DNA of 64,000 nt. Origin: Promicromonospora sp. Populi (lineage in GTDB: Bacteria > Actinomycetota > Actinomycetes > Actinomycetales > Cellulomonadaceae). The notes below the pieces were generated by a model. The model had not been told where the DNA came from, searched no databases, and saw only the letters and a list, made by a program, of their open reading frames with translations. The stretch is taken from assembly GCF_041081105.1 (NCBI RefSeq), contig NZ_CP163528.1:4402001-4466000 (forward strand). Reading direction: 5' to 3'. Within the stretch, counting starts at the first letter, position 1, and the number at the start of each line of letters is the position of its first letter. Positions 37,301-44,070 of this stretch are shown in pieces. The position numbers and the translations under genes were made by a program.

Positions 37301-38356
37301 AGCGAACAAGCGCGTGCCGAGCGGATCCTGAGCAAGTCCGTCACGGACGTAGCCATGGCGCTGGGCTGGGAAGCGCTGAAGGAATTCATCGGGTGGAACG
37401 ACCTGATGGGCTGCCTCGGTGCGGACGTCATGTCCTGTGCATCACTTGCCTTCGGCATCCTCCCCGTCGGCAAGGGCTTGAAGGCGGTCAAGGCCCTGTA
37501 CAAGGTGATCGAGGGTGCGGTCGACTTCTACAAGACCGTGAAGTGGGCCCGGGGTGTCATGTCACGGGTCGGCACGAAGGCCAAGCAGATCATCGGTGGG
37601 TCTCCATCGTGCTCGACGAAGAATAGCTTCGTGCCAGGCACGTTGGTGCTGTTGGCCGACGGGTCCAAGAAACCGATCGAGGAGATCGAGCTTGGTGACG
37701 AAGTTCTGGCCGCAGACGACGAGACTGGTGGGGACATGGAGGGGCGTGAAGTCTCCGCACTCATCACCGGCACCGGCGCCAAGAACTTGGTCACTATCAC
37801 TGTCACGGATACCGATGGAGGAACTGGCGAACTCGTCGCTACCGACAGGCATCCATTCTGGTTGCCAACTAGAGGCACGTGGGTGGATGCCGTCGACCTG
37901 CAAGCGGGAGACTGGCTGAAAACGGCGGCTGGCACCCGAGTTCAGGTCTCTGCCATTCGAATCGGGCGCGACCGTGCGACCGTGCACAATCTTACAATCG
38001 TCGGCGAGCACACGTACTATGTAATCGCGGGCAAAGCTTCGGTACTTGTTCACAACCAGAACTGCAACCCGATGACGAGGGAGCAGTCCGATGACATCGC
38101 GAAATTCCTCGGGTACACAAAGACAAATGAGCGGTCTGCGGGTAATGCTCCGATTTGGAGGCATCAGAAGCCTGGGGCTGGGCAGCCCAAGCTCATCACA
38201 TGGGATCGGACAGGGCATGGTGGTGGCATCTTCAAGGGATCCAATAGCAAGAGGAATCCATTCCAGTCGACAAGTTCCAGTGCACGTGATGGGTCGTTCG
38301 ATCTCGAAATCGCGGATAATGGTGATGTGGTCGGCCTTATCATGGTTCGCAAGTGA
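31370..38356 (+). CDS. Rhs/YD-repeat polymorphic toxin with Hint domain
   Basis: This 2328-residue giant has an export signal at about 24-58 and an SpvB-like region at 290-350 (PGSFTPTLGLSYSSGGIDGR). At least ten YD/RHS repeats lie between 1130 and 1770 (YDALGR, YDGLGR, YDQRGR, YDAAGR, YDADGNR). The RHS core follows at about 1800-1915 (GLVSLGAREYDPDLGRFISL, ANNSPATLSDPTGLC). A Hint autoprotease-like domain spans about 2081-2228 (NSFVPGTLVLLADGSKKPIE, TDRHPFW, HTYYVIAGKASVLVHN). The last ~100 residues are the variable toxin. The shell would encapsulate the toxin and release it on Hint or core cleavage. The toxin tip has WDRTGHGGGIFKGS and GSFDLEI, resembling from memory the predicted RNase class Ntox21; uncertain. 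Confidence 0.9.
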   Translation: MSGRRRAGRLHMADKDGAMIGLGMTRKARLAWQTVAFALTGALMAGLLVTAGGTAVAADTETVAPDLGVDVAGEDAAQSEPALIEDRPVLEALEAAWPDGGKAIVPVAGTKSSAPLEATSVGGLPVKIDQAAGAPVAEVAVQVEAPEPEGSKDPQPNLLLALSAPSASEGIRSTLGQNVAGAGVARDAVVDVEVDYAEFAGAFGGSYDDRLTLVAVPACALTTPSKAACLKETPVVTTNQTGTDTLVARDVAIPADGSSKVLMVTADVASESGNFGASPLSPSNTWSTDLQSGAFSWSYPISTPDVPGSFTPTLGLSYSSGGIDGRTGGTNNQASLVGDGFDLWPGYIERKYKSCALDDVRNDGGNPIGDLCWDYNNAFISFNGAAGELVPSGTNTWRLAKDDGTKIELLKDTARGNGDADGEYWRVTTPNGTKYHFGYQRLPGWETGDPVTNSTWTAPVVGDNTGDPCNTNAGKWCTQGWRWNLDYAVDAAGNMITYNYTKETNYYGRLGDPTLATGYTRGGTLAKIEYGLRGGDLVGAGAAQPLGRVAFTYAQRCLSDTPGGAQCTDISTQPSGWYDTPWDLNCFSTATCDQGRTSPSFWTRNRMTKITTSVFADAAWKSVDSWDLTHKWGTADTDYQLELASIKRTGHTGPTEAPTISLPAVRFAYAQRPNRLDKTGDSQAPFVKERLATIIDETGGQVDVLYSAPACVEGSLPPANDNTTRCFPQIRSMGEVQPAVTDWFNKYVVTSVTTTDLTGGEHQAPDAVTSYEYLGGAAWHWDESTGMVPDEEKTWSDWRGYGHVRVKTGTTNAPRSQSEQWFLRGMDGDRSNREGTATKSESVTLPSGEGAAITDAPQHAGFSYRSATFSGPGGNILSKTVNRPWWHQTAVSQRDWGTIRAGFSRASTTKTWTSLDEGAGSSWRTTEQVSTYDTVAGRVTQVADKGNTVTTNDERCVKTAYATNTTDNILGLHSRSQTWGVGCAATPDRAGGDVISDVRYAYDGGNYGAAPSIGRPTRVADLAGYTGDTIKRIETGTTYDTYGRVLTVTEVAADVLEAANGTLTRTARSDASTTTTEYTPATGFATSMKETTPRAIAGSAASALTTTTTLDPVRGLPTLVSDPNAYTTKVAYDALGRTSKIWLADRVTTMIPSTEFSYRISDGLPVRVGTTTLSDDGDPRTSYTFYDGLLRPIQTQEPGVSGGTILTDTFYDGRGLVHTAYNPYYSTSANPGTLFDSYSEVVVESQVRTEYDGLGRPTLSKLMAGDDDGQPVRSTTRTIYDGDRTTVIPPVGATPTTTLTDARGRTTELRQHYSRTNLDPDATTGFDRTRYTYTGRDELANVVDSAGNTWTYTYDQRGRQTSSTDPDAGTTTSTYDDFGQLLTTTNAENETLAYTYDGLGRKTGLRDGSATGVPRASWTYDTVTGGKGQPATSTRFENGASYVTQVAGYDRLYRPTRTAVTIPSTEGALAKTYISNTGYAADGSVQAIGLPAAGSLPGQTVGFEADPNTGWVTATNGPNGLRADATYDYVGRLITLGMAAGVSESVIASNTYDAATSRLVRYQADRLEQPGFDRSETYTYDEAGNVLSLEDVSRTGTDVQCFDYDYLARMADAWTQKTAGCAATGQAAADASRIGGVAPYWHEYTYDLVGSRQTEVLHTVAGQALTTRDYQYSAGQPHAATGVVQNVAASGGNPAVTSQETYTYDAAGRTTARQIGGDTQNLTWSPEGRVESVENADATGAEYVYDADGNRLISRNTNSDGTTDTTLYLGHTEVTVSSAEPTVAKATRYVDLGGGHMAVIDNSGAVTFNLADHHGTGQLSVKASDMSITQRRTTPFGQMRGTEPTAWAGTRGFVGGYDDTEITGLVSLGAREYDPDLGRFISLDPIMDLTDPQQIHGYSYANNSPATLSDPTGLCPGGGPILEGAFCDFGDGWQQIGPINTGVEDAPFIQGASPTEVYEAAAARVSNPGTPTDGPTESEQARAERILSKSVTDVAMALGWEALKEFIGWNDLMGCLGADVMSCASLAFGILPVGKGLKAVKALYKVIEGAVDFYKTVKWARGVMSRVGTKAKQIIGGSPSCSTKNSFVPGTLVLLADGSKKPIEEIELGDEVLAADDETGGDMEGREVSALITGTGAKNLVTITVTDTDGGTGELVATDRHPFWLPTRGTWVDAVDLQAGDWLKTAAGTRVQVSAIRIGRDRATVHNLTIVGEHTYYVIAGKASVLVHNQNCNPMTREQSDDIAKFLGYTKTNERSAGNAPIWRHQKPGAGQPKLITWDRTGHGGGIFKGSNSKRNPFQSTSSSARDGSFDLEIADNGDVVGLIMVRK

Positions 38357-39201
38357 TTGAGATCTGTGTCGCGCCGCGCGACGAATCGGTGCGTCGTGAT
38401 CTAGATAGATCGTCGGCCTGGCGCGGGTTCGAGCGAGATCTCCGAAGGGTTCTCGGAGATCTCATCTCGGCGGCGCAGGTTGAGCAGTTCGAAGTGCTGG
38501 ACCTATTCGTCGGAGAGGTGCCTCCGGACGCGTTGAGCGCGTTGCGGAACGGCTCGGTGCTGGCTCGAGATGAAGCAGTCGAGCTGGTTGTGCGGATGGC
38601 TGCCGGGCATGGACCATATTGCGTGTTGTCGGCGTCTGGATTCCGAATCGAGTGCTCTTGGGACGGGTCGGTATATGTAATGGCTCCTTCCGAGTTGTCG
38701 GCGCGGATTCGTAAAGGCTCGGACCTGCAGGTTGAATATCGAGAGGCTCCCGCTCCCCAGCAGCGAGTTGAGAAGTCTGTCGAGGCGGTTGCTGATGACG
38801 CCTTCTGGGACGCGGTGTCGCGAACTTCGGCAGACCTGAGGCTTGTATGTGAGCGGTGGGCCTATGGCTCACTTGGCACGCGCTGGTTCCAGATCGGCAG
38901 TGGTTCGCTTGACCACGTTGTGGCATCTGTTCGCCCGCGTTCCTTAGTAAGCGTCCTGCTCGATCCGGAGACAAGGCTAGACCGACTTGATCTCGACGAG
39001 GGATTCACCGCGCTCGGCCCGCTGAGTGCAGCCGGAGAGATGCAGCACCGGGAGTTCCCTCTTGGCGCGGATTCCATTGATGACGTCGTCAGTGAGGGAT
39101 GGCGTCAGGCAGTGGGTGAGGCGGACCGCTGGTCATGGGTCGCCGCGGTGCCCGACGCGGATGGGGTACTCCGGATCGCGTGGCCCATGCCTGAGGCTTG
39201 A
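38353..39201 (+). CDS. Candidate immunity protein for the Rhs toxin
   Basis: This 282-residue soluble protein is acidic and has no membrane segment. Its GTG start overlaps the Rhs stop (GTGA), the standard position for the cognate immunity gene, and coupling would supply antidote in step with toxin. I recognise no family. The middle has CERWAYGSLGTRWFQIGSGS, and the C-terminus has EADRWSWVAAVPDADGVLRI. It uses an in-frame TTA leucine codon at 38944 and is visibly A/T-richer than the backbone genes, both signs of foreign origin. It is long for an immunity protein; a two-domain antidote is possible. Confidence 0.6.
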   Translation: MIEICVAPRDESVRRDLDRSSAWRGFERDLRRVLGDLISAAQVEQFEVLDLFVGEVPPDALSALRNGSVLARDEAVELVVRMAAGHGPYCVLSASGFRIECSWDGSVYVMAPSELSARIRKGSDLQVEYREAPAPQQRVEKSVEAVADDAFWDAVSRTSADLRLVCERWAYGSLGTRWFQIGSGSLDHVVASVRPRSLVSVLLDPETRLDRLDLDEGFTALGPLSAAGEMQHREFPLGADSIDDVVSEGWRQAVGEADRWSWVAAVPDADGVLRIAWPMPEA

Positions 39202-39237
39202 CCTAATCCACCAGCAGCCTCGATTATTCAGTCCGAA

Positions 39238-39426
39238 GTGATTCATGTGGCTACGACGCCATGGTATTGGTTTTCGTTCGAAGGTCGAAGCTCCCTAACA
39301 ACCGACGAGGTCTTGACCGACAAGCACGTCAATCTTATCCGTAAGAACGGTGTCACTTACGTCGAGCTTCGAGGGTCGGCGTCCTTTGGCGTCGGGACTT
39401 GGGGTCGCAGTGGGGTTGTACCATGA
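39238..39426 (+). CDS. Small hypothetical protein coupled to an immunity gene
   Basis: Sixty-two residues with GTG start, containing TPWYWFSFEGRSSLTTDEVL and NGVTYVELRGSASFGVGTWG. No family is recognised. Its stop overlaps the next gene's ATG (ATGA), so the two are probably translated together. It might be the truncated tail of a displaced toxin module, since polymorphic toxin loci keep such remnants in front of orphan immunity genes. Coding character is fair, but the evidence is mainly positional. Confidence 0.4.
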   Translation: MIHVATTPWYWFSFEGRSSLTTDEVLTDKHVNLIRKNGVTYVELRGSASFGVGTWGRSGVVP

Positions 39427-39806
39427 AGATATTGCGCACAGATTCAACGGGAGAGTTGGAGTTATCTGGAAATCGCTCCGAATTGTTATCGGTGGTTGAC
39501 CTGCTCCGGAGTGCGGGTGCGCTTAACCTCACGAGAGATTCGAACCCCTTCCCATATAGCAGGTCACTGCTGAGGATTGAAGTTCGGAGGTCGCACGGAA
39601 AGGTCATAATTCGTTTCTCCGAAGGTGATGTGCTGGAAGTTGGCGGTCGATCGGATTCTCTGTCGCTTCTGGCTGAGAATATCGAGGGATTTGCGACGTC
39701 TGCAGATGGTTATAGCCATCTGCATGTGGATTACTTTCCGGGCCATGACTATCTTGATGAGGCATCGGGATCGCTGGTAGTCGAGATCGACGACACCGAG
39801 ACGTAG
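39423..39806 (+). CDS. Probable orphan immunity protein, Imm32-like
   Basis: This 127-residue protein has alternating beta-strand character. The C-terminal HLHVDYFPGHDYLDEASGSL recalls the Imm32 family of polymorphic-toxin immunity proteins; this is a memory-based match, not a search. Two TTA leucine codons (39462 and 39486) and low G/C set it apart from the surrounding housekeeping genes. ATG 39423 overlaps the previous small gene by 4 nt. It is best read as an extra antidote kept against a toxin variant no longer encoded here. Confidence 0.6.
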   Translation: MKILRTDSTGELELSGNRSELLSVVDLLRSAGALNLTRDSNPFPYSRSLLRIEVRRSHGKVIIRFSEGDVLEVGGRSDSLSLLAENIEGFATSADGYSHLHVDYFPGHDYLDEASGSLVVEIDDTET

Positions 39807-39905
39807 ACGCCGAAGGCGTCGGGCTGGATCTACCTCAAGCGCGAATCGCGGCTCGTCATCGGCGTGCCCCTGTCAGCAGCGGGAGCGCCGTGCAGCACGA
39901 ACGCG
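39807..39905 (+). pseudogene. Possible remnant reading frame after the Imm32-like gene
   Basis: Directly after the TAG stop the same frame stays open and reads SGWIYLKRESRLVIGVPLSA, which looks protein-like although it has no start codon. It may be a broken tail of an older gene at the island edge. The stretch between it and tsaB holds only the tsaB promoter. Confidence 0.3.
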
Positions 39906-39931
39906 TTCCAGACGGCGCCCCCGGTCAGTAA

Positions 39932-39937
39932 TAGGCT
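39932..39937 (+). promoter_or_regulatory. -10 box of tsaB, leaderless type
   Basis: TAGGCT lies 6 nt before GTG 39944, giving tsaB-rimI their own promoter just outside the toxin island. Confidence 0.5.
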
Positions 39938-39943
39938 GGCCAC

Positions 39944-40708
39944 GTGGCCGTTCTTGCTCTTGATACCTCAGCTGCCGTCGCCGTCTCGCTCGTCGACGAG
40001 GACGGCGCGCGCCTCGCGTCCCGCACCTCCGACGAGCGCCGCCGGCACGCCGAGTCGCTCGCGCCCCTGATCAACGAGGTCCTCGCCGAGGCGGGGATCG
40101 AGCGCAGCGCGCTGACCTCCGTCGTCGCGGGTACTGGACCTGCCCCGTTCACGGGGCTGCGCGTCGGGCTGGTGACGGCACGCACGCTTGCTCTTGCGCT
40201 CGGCATCCCCGTGCTGGGCGTGCCCAGCCTCGACGCGCTGGCCGTGCAGGCCGTCAGCGACCTTGGTCTCCGGCCCGGAGCCGAGATCCTCGCGACCTCC
40301 GACGCCCGCCGCAAGGAGGTCTACTGGGCGCGCTACCGCGTGATCGCGCACGAGGGACCGCACGGCGTGGGAGTCGTGGAGCGGCTGGCCGGGCCTGACG
40401 TGGACCGGGCCGGGTTCGTCGCGCAGGCCCAGCTCGCGCCGCCCGGTGAGGGGGACGGCCCGCTGCCCGTGGTGATCGGTGAGGGCGCGATGCTTTACCC
40501 GGAGTTCCTTCCCGTGGCCGACGACGCCCCCCTGGTTCCCGACGCGACCGTACTGGCCCGGCTGGCTCTCGTGCGCCGCGCCGCTGGCGAGGAGCAGCCG
40601 TCCGAGCCCCTGTACCTGCGGCGTCCGGACGTGCACGAGCCGGCGCGGGCGTCGACCAGCTCGGCCGCCGCTGCTGCCACCGCTCCTGCCACTGGAGATG
40701 TCGCATGA
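39944..40708 (+). CDS. tsaB: tRNA t6A synthesis protein, TsaD partner
   Basis: TsaB is the ASKHA-fold scaffold that dimerises with TsaD for t6A37 formation. The 254-residue protein starts MAVLALDTSAAVAVSLVDED and has AGTGPAPFTGLRVGLVTART, the family form of GPGSFTGLRIG with the Ser replaced by Ala-Pro. The C-terminus has an Ala/Thr-rich tail. The start is GTG, 6 nt after a TAGGCT box. The tsaB stop overlaps the rimI start (ATGA). In the ancestral order it should follow tsaE directly. Confidence 0.94.
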   Translation: MAVLALDTSAAVAVSLVDEDGARLASRTSDERRRHAESLAPLINEVLAEAGIERSALTSVVAGTGPAPFTGLRVGLVTARTLALALGIPVLGVPSLDALAVQAVSDLGLRPGAEILATSDARRKEVYWARYRVIAHEGPHGVGVVERLAGPDVDRAGFVAQAQLAPPGEGDGPLPVVIGEGAMLYPEFLPVADDAPLVPDATVLARLALVRRAAGEEQPSEPLYLRRPDVHEPARASTSSAAAAATAPATGDVA

Positions 40709-41244
40709 TCACCGAGGTACGGCTCCGCCCGCTGCGCAATGCCGACTTCGACCGCGTGCTGGAGCTGGAGCGCCTGCTGTTCGGCCGCGGCGCTTGGTCG
40801 TACGGGATGCTCGCCGACGAGCTCGCCGGGCTCGGCCGCTGGTACATCGTGGCGGAGCCGGAGCGGCTCGACCGCGCGGGAGACCAGCCCGTCGTCGGCT
40901 ACGCGGGTCTGTGGTTCGACGGCGATGTCACGCAGGTCATGACCATCGGCGTGGACCCCGCGGTCCAGCGGCACGGTGTGGGCCGGCAGCTCCTGACCGC
41001 GCTCATCGAGCGGTCCCGCAAGCTCAAGGCCGGGGCGGTGCTGCTGGAGGTGCGGGTCGACAACACGCCCGCCATCGAGATGTACCGGGACTTCGGCTTC
41101 GAGATCCTCGGCGTCCGCAAGCGCTACTACCAGCCCGAGGACAAGGACGCGTACACGATGCGCCTGGACCTGTCCGTGGCGGCGCACGACACGGCGGACG
41201 CCCCGACGGACGTCTCGGATGACACGGCGGGGGACGCCGCATGA
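40705..41244 (+). CDS. rimI: Ribosomal protein S18-alanine N-acetyltransferase
   Basis: RimI acetylates the N-terminal alanine of S18 in E. coli; in actinobacteria it often sits with tsaB/tsaD and has broad N-terminal specificity. The 179-residue GNAT protein has VMTIGVDPAVQRHGVGRQLL (acetyl-CoA loop Q-R-H-G-V-G) and VRVDNTPAIEMYRDFGFEIL. A polar acidic tail of about 25 residues follows the domain. ATG 40705 overlaps the tsaB stop by 4 nt, giving coupled translation. Confidence 0.9.
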   Translation: MITEVRLRPLRNADFDRVLELERLLFGRGAWSYGMLADELAGLGRWYIVAEPERLDRAGDQPVVGYAGLWFDGDVTQVMTIGVDPAVQRHGVGRQLLTALIERSRKLKAGAVLLEVRVDNTPAIEMYRDFGFEILGVRKRYYQPEDKDAYTMRLDLSVAAHDTADAPTDVSDDTAGDAA

Positions 41245-41274
41245 GGTTGTCGTCGACACTACCCATCCGAACCT

Positions 41275-41315
41275 GCTAAACGTACTAATCCGAGGCTTGG
41301 ATTAGTACGTTTAGC
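41275..41315. promoter_or_regulatory. Perfect 17-bp inverted repeat between rimI and the rhodanese gene
   Basis: GCTAAACGTACTAATCC (41275-41291) and its exact complement (41299-41315) flank a 7-nt loop. It is unusually A/T-rich for this window. It could terminate tsaB-rimI or act as an operator for the gene at 41363; no T-run follows. Confidence 0.6.
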
Positions 41316-41362
41316 GACCGTGGACATAGCGATTGGCGTTCGACGATGAGGGGTACCGCAAC

Positions 41363-42253
41363 ATGAGGGAACGTGTTCTGGTCGACGCCGCCACGCTGGC
41401 CGCCGACCTCCAGATCGGCGGGGGAACAGATCCTGTCGAGGGCGAGCCGCTCGTGCTCGACGTGCGTTGGGCGCTCGGGATGGCCGACGGTCACGACCAG
41501 TACCGCGCCGGCCACGTGCCGGGCGCCGTCTACGTGGACCTGGAGAGCGAGCTCGCCGCGCACGGGTCGCCCGCGGAGGGGCGGCATCCCCTGCCGTCGG
41601 CGTCGGCGTTCCAGGAGGCCGCGCGCCGCTGGGGTGTCTCGGCGGGCTCGCGCGTAGTGGTCTACGACTCGGTCGGCGGCACGTCCGCCGCCCGCGCCTG
41701 GTGGCTCCTGCGGTACTTCGGCGTCGGCGACGTGCGGATTCTCGACGGCGGCCTCTCCGCCTGGACCGCTCAGGGCCGCGCCCTCGAACCGGGTGACGTG
41801 ACGGCAGAGCCGGGCGACGTCGTCGTGCGACCGGGCGGGATGCCCGTGCTGGACGCGGACGAGGCGGCGGCCCTGGCCGACGGCGACGGCGTGCTCCTGG
41901 ACGCGCGCGCCGCGGAGCGGTACCGCGGCGAGGTGGAGCCCGTGGACCCGCAGGCGGGACACATCCCCGGCGCGACCAGCGCGCCGACCACCGAGAACCT
42001 GGGCGCCGACGGCCGGTTCCGCTCGACCGGGGACCTGAAGCGGCGGTTCGGCGATCTGGGGGTGTCGACGGGTTCGGCCGGCTCGGGCGCAGACGGCGCC
42101 GGCGCGGCGGTCGGCGTCTACTGCGGGTCAGGTGTCACGGCGTCGCACGAGGTGGCAGCGCTCGCGATAGTCGGCGTCGACGCGGCGCTGTACCCGGGTT
42201 CGTGGTCACAGTGGTCGAACGACCCGGCACGCGAGGTAGCGGTCGGGGCGTGA
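41363..42253 (+). CDS. Thiosulfate/3-mercaptopyruvate sulfurtransferase (tandem rhodanese)
   Basis: This 296-residue enzyme has two rhodanese domains. The N-terminal one (GHVPGAVYVDLESELA, VVVYDSVGG) is inactive because Ser replaces the catalytic Cys. The C-terminal one has Cys254 in YCGSGVTASHE, the loop form CGSGVTA typical of thiosulfate or mercaptopyruvate sulfurtransferases. It moves sulfane sulfur to cyanide or thiol acceptors. ATG 41363 with GAGGGG upstream is preferred over an ATG 30 nt earlier. It sits between rimI and tsaD, breaking the usual contiguous run, and converges with tsaD. Confidence 0.9.
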   Translation: MRERVLVDAATLAADLQIGGGTDPVEGEPLVLDVRWALGMADGHDQYRAGHVPGAVYVDLESELAAHGSPAEGRHPLPSASAFQEAARRWGVSAGSRVVVYDSVGGTSAARAWWLLRYFGVGDVRILDGGLSAWTAQGRALEPGDVTAEPGDVVVRPGGMPVLDADEAAALADGDGVLLDARAAERYRGEVEPVDPQAGHIPGATSAPTTENLGADGRFRSTGDLKRRFGDLGVSTGSAGSGADGAGAAVGVYCGSGVTASHEVAALAIVGVDAALYPGSWSQWSNDPAREVAVGA

Positions 42254-42290
42254 CCGCCGCCGAGCGGTACTGACCCGCTGGCTGAGCGGA

Positions 42291-43334
42291 TCAGACCGTG
42301 ATCGTCGTGAGCGGCATCGACGAGTCCACCGGGATGTCCAGGTCGCTCGGGGCAACCCCGGCGCGGATGACGGCGGAGCCCAGCGCCGCGATCATCGCGC
42401 CGTTGTCGGTGCAGAAGCGGATCGGCGGGATGCGTAGCTCGATCCCGGCCTCGGCGCAGCGCTTCGCGGCCATCTCGCGCAGCTGGCTGTTTGCGGAGAA
42501 CCCGCCGCCGATGACCAGGGTCTCGACGTCGTGCCGGTGGCAGGCGGCGATGGTCTTGGCGGTGAGCACATCGGCGACGGCCTCCGCGAACGAGGCGGCG
42601 ACGTCGTGCACCGGGATCTCCTGCCCGACGTCGGTACGGGCCTCGACCCAGCGCGCCACCGCCGTCTTGAGGCCGGAGAAGGAGAAGTCGTAGGCGTGCT
42701 TCGCCTGGTCCTTCGCGGCCGTGAGGCCGCGCGGGAAGCGGATGGCCGTGGGGTCGCCCTCACGCGCGAGCCGGTCGATGTGCGGGCCGCCCGGGTAGGG
42801 GAGGCCGAGCAGGCGGCCGACCTTGTCGAAGGCCTCGCCGGCGGCGTCGTCCAGGGTGGAGCCGAGCTCCGTGACGTTGGTCGCGATGTCGTCCACCAGC
42901 AGCAACGAGCTGTGGCCGCCGCTCACCACGAGCGCCATCGCCCGCTCCGGGAGGGGGCCGTCCACGAGCTGGTCCACGCACGCGTGGCCGATCACGTGGT
43001 TCACGCCGTACAGCGGCTTGTTCAGGCCGATGGACAGGGCCTTCGCCGCGGACGCGCCGATCGTGAGCGGCCCAACGAGGCCGGGGCCGGCGGTGACGGC
43101 AATGGCGTCGATGTCGGACAGATCGACATCGGCCTCACCGAGCGCCTTCTGGATGGTGGGGACCATAGCCTCGAGGTGGGCCCGGCTCGCGACCTCGGGA
43201 ATGATGCCGCCGTAGCGGGCGTGTTCCTCCATCGAGCTGGCGACGGCGTCGACCAGCAGGTCGTTTCCGCGGACCAGCGCGACGCCGGTCTCGTCGCAGG
43301 AGGTCTCGATGCCGAGCACCAGGGGTTCTGCCAT
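42291..43334 (-). CDS. tsaD: tRNA N6-adenosine threonylcarbamoyltransferase
   Basis: TsaD transfers the threonylcarbamoyl group to A37 of tRNAs. The 347-residue protein starts [20 protein letters not shown] and has the metal-binding pair His113/His117 in [12 protein letters not shown], plus [12 protein letters not shown] and [17 protein letters not shown] 43334 is supported by a TAGGCT box 7 nt upstream; the frame continues upstream without conservation. Unlike the usual actinobacterial arrangement it reads opposite to tsaB-rimI. Confidence 0.96.
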   Translation of the reverse strand: MAEPLVLGIETSCDETGVALVRGNDLLVDAVASSMEEHARYGGIIPEVASRAHLEAMVPTIQKALGEADVDLSDIDAIAVTAGPGLVGPLTIGASAAKALSIGLNKPLYGVNHVIGHACVDQLVDGPLPERAMALVVSGGHSSLLLVDDIATNVTELGSTLDDAAGEAFDKVGRLLGLPYPGGPHIDRLAREGDPTAIRFPRGLTAAKDQAKHAYDFSFSGLKTAVARWVEARTDVGQEIPVHDVAASFAEAVADVLTAKTIAACHRHDVETLVIGGGFSANSQLREMAAKRCAEAGIELRIPPIRFCTDNGAMIAALGSAVIRAGVAPSDLDIPVDSSMPLTTITV

Positions 43335-43341
43335 GTGCTCA

Positions 43342-43347
43342 AGCCTA
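43342..43347 (-). promoter_or_regulatory. -10 box of tsaD, leaderless type
   Basis: Minus-strand TAGGCT, 7 nt before ATG 43334. Confidence 0.5.
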
Positions 43348-43446
43348 TGTCGTTCTTGCCGGTGGGCCGCTTTGGTGACAGAGGCTGTGTCCTGCTTCAT
43401 AGTTGAATGCAGAACTATTGCCAGGGGCAACCGCGTTGACGCCGAC

Positions 43447-44061
43447 ATGACTGAGACTCTTGAGGCACCTGGCCTCGCTATCGATGACGCGACCGCCGAC
43501 CGTCTGTTCCGCACGGCGCGCACCGTGACGACCTTCGCCGAGTCCGACGTGACCGACGAGCAGCTCGCCGCCGTCTACGACCTCATCAAGTGGGGCCCCA
43601 CCCAGATGAACGTGAGCCCGCTGCGCGTGCTGGTCGTGCGCACGCCGGAGGCCCGCGCGCGTCTCGTCGCCCACATGCCCGAGGGGAACCAGGAGCGCGT
43701 TACGAACGCGCCCGTCACCCTCGTGCTCGCGTACGACCCCGAGTTCCACGAGCGCCTCGACGTGCTGATCCCGCACATGCCGGGCGCGCGCGAGATCTTC
43801 GCGGGTGACGCCGACGTGCGCGCCGACGTCGCGCGCAAGAGCGCCCTGCTGCAGGCCGGCTACCTGATCGTGGGCCTGCGGGCCGCCGGTCTCTCGGCCG
43901 GGCCGATGAACGGGCTCTACGACGGGATCGACGCCGAGTTCTTCGCGGAGAACGGCTGGAAGGGCCTCCTCGTCGTCAACGTCAGCTCGGCCGAGGGCGC
44001 CGACACCACCCGCCCGCGCGCCCCGCGGCTGAGCTTCGAGGACGCCGCGCAGATCGTCTGA
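43447..44061 (+). CDS. Nitroreductase-family protein, RutE/malonic semialdehyde reductase type
   Basis: This 204-residue FMN-type oxidoreductase resembles RutE, which reduces malonic semialdehyde to 3-hydroxypropionate. Family blocks include [40 protein letters not shown] (FMN and substrate loop), [21 protein letters not shown] and [18 protein letters not shown]. No other pyrimidine-degradation (rut) genes are nearby, so the physiological substrate may be another aldehyde or quinone. ATG 43447 is divergent from tsaD, with 112 nt between starts. Confidence 0.85.
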   Translation: MTETLEAPGLAIDDATADRLFRTARTVTTFAESDVTDEQLAAVYDLIKWGPTQMNVSPLRVLVVRTPEARARLVAHMPEGNQERVTNAPVTLVLAYDPEFHERLDVLIPHMPGAREIFAGDADVRADVARKSALLQAGYLIVGLRAAGLSAGPMNGLYDGIDAEFFAENGWKGLLVVNVSSAEGADTTRPRAPRLSFEDAAQIV

Positions 44062-44070
44062 CGCCGCCGA

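Noticed and set aside
37606..37640. Possible loss of the Hint nucleophile because Cys is several residues before NSFVPGT
   Set aside because: From memory the spacing between Cys and the SF-x-PGT motif varies among polymorphic-toxin Hint domains, so a defect cannot be claimed.
39026..39241. Plus-strand frame ending LFSPK near the second immunity pair, considered as a displaced toxin tail
   Set aside because: Most of it lies out of frame inside the 282-residue gene, and the resemblance to the Rhs end (AAGTGATT) is only a few bases.
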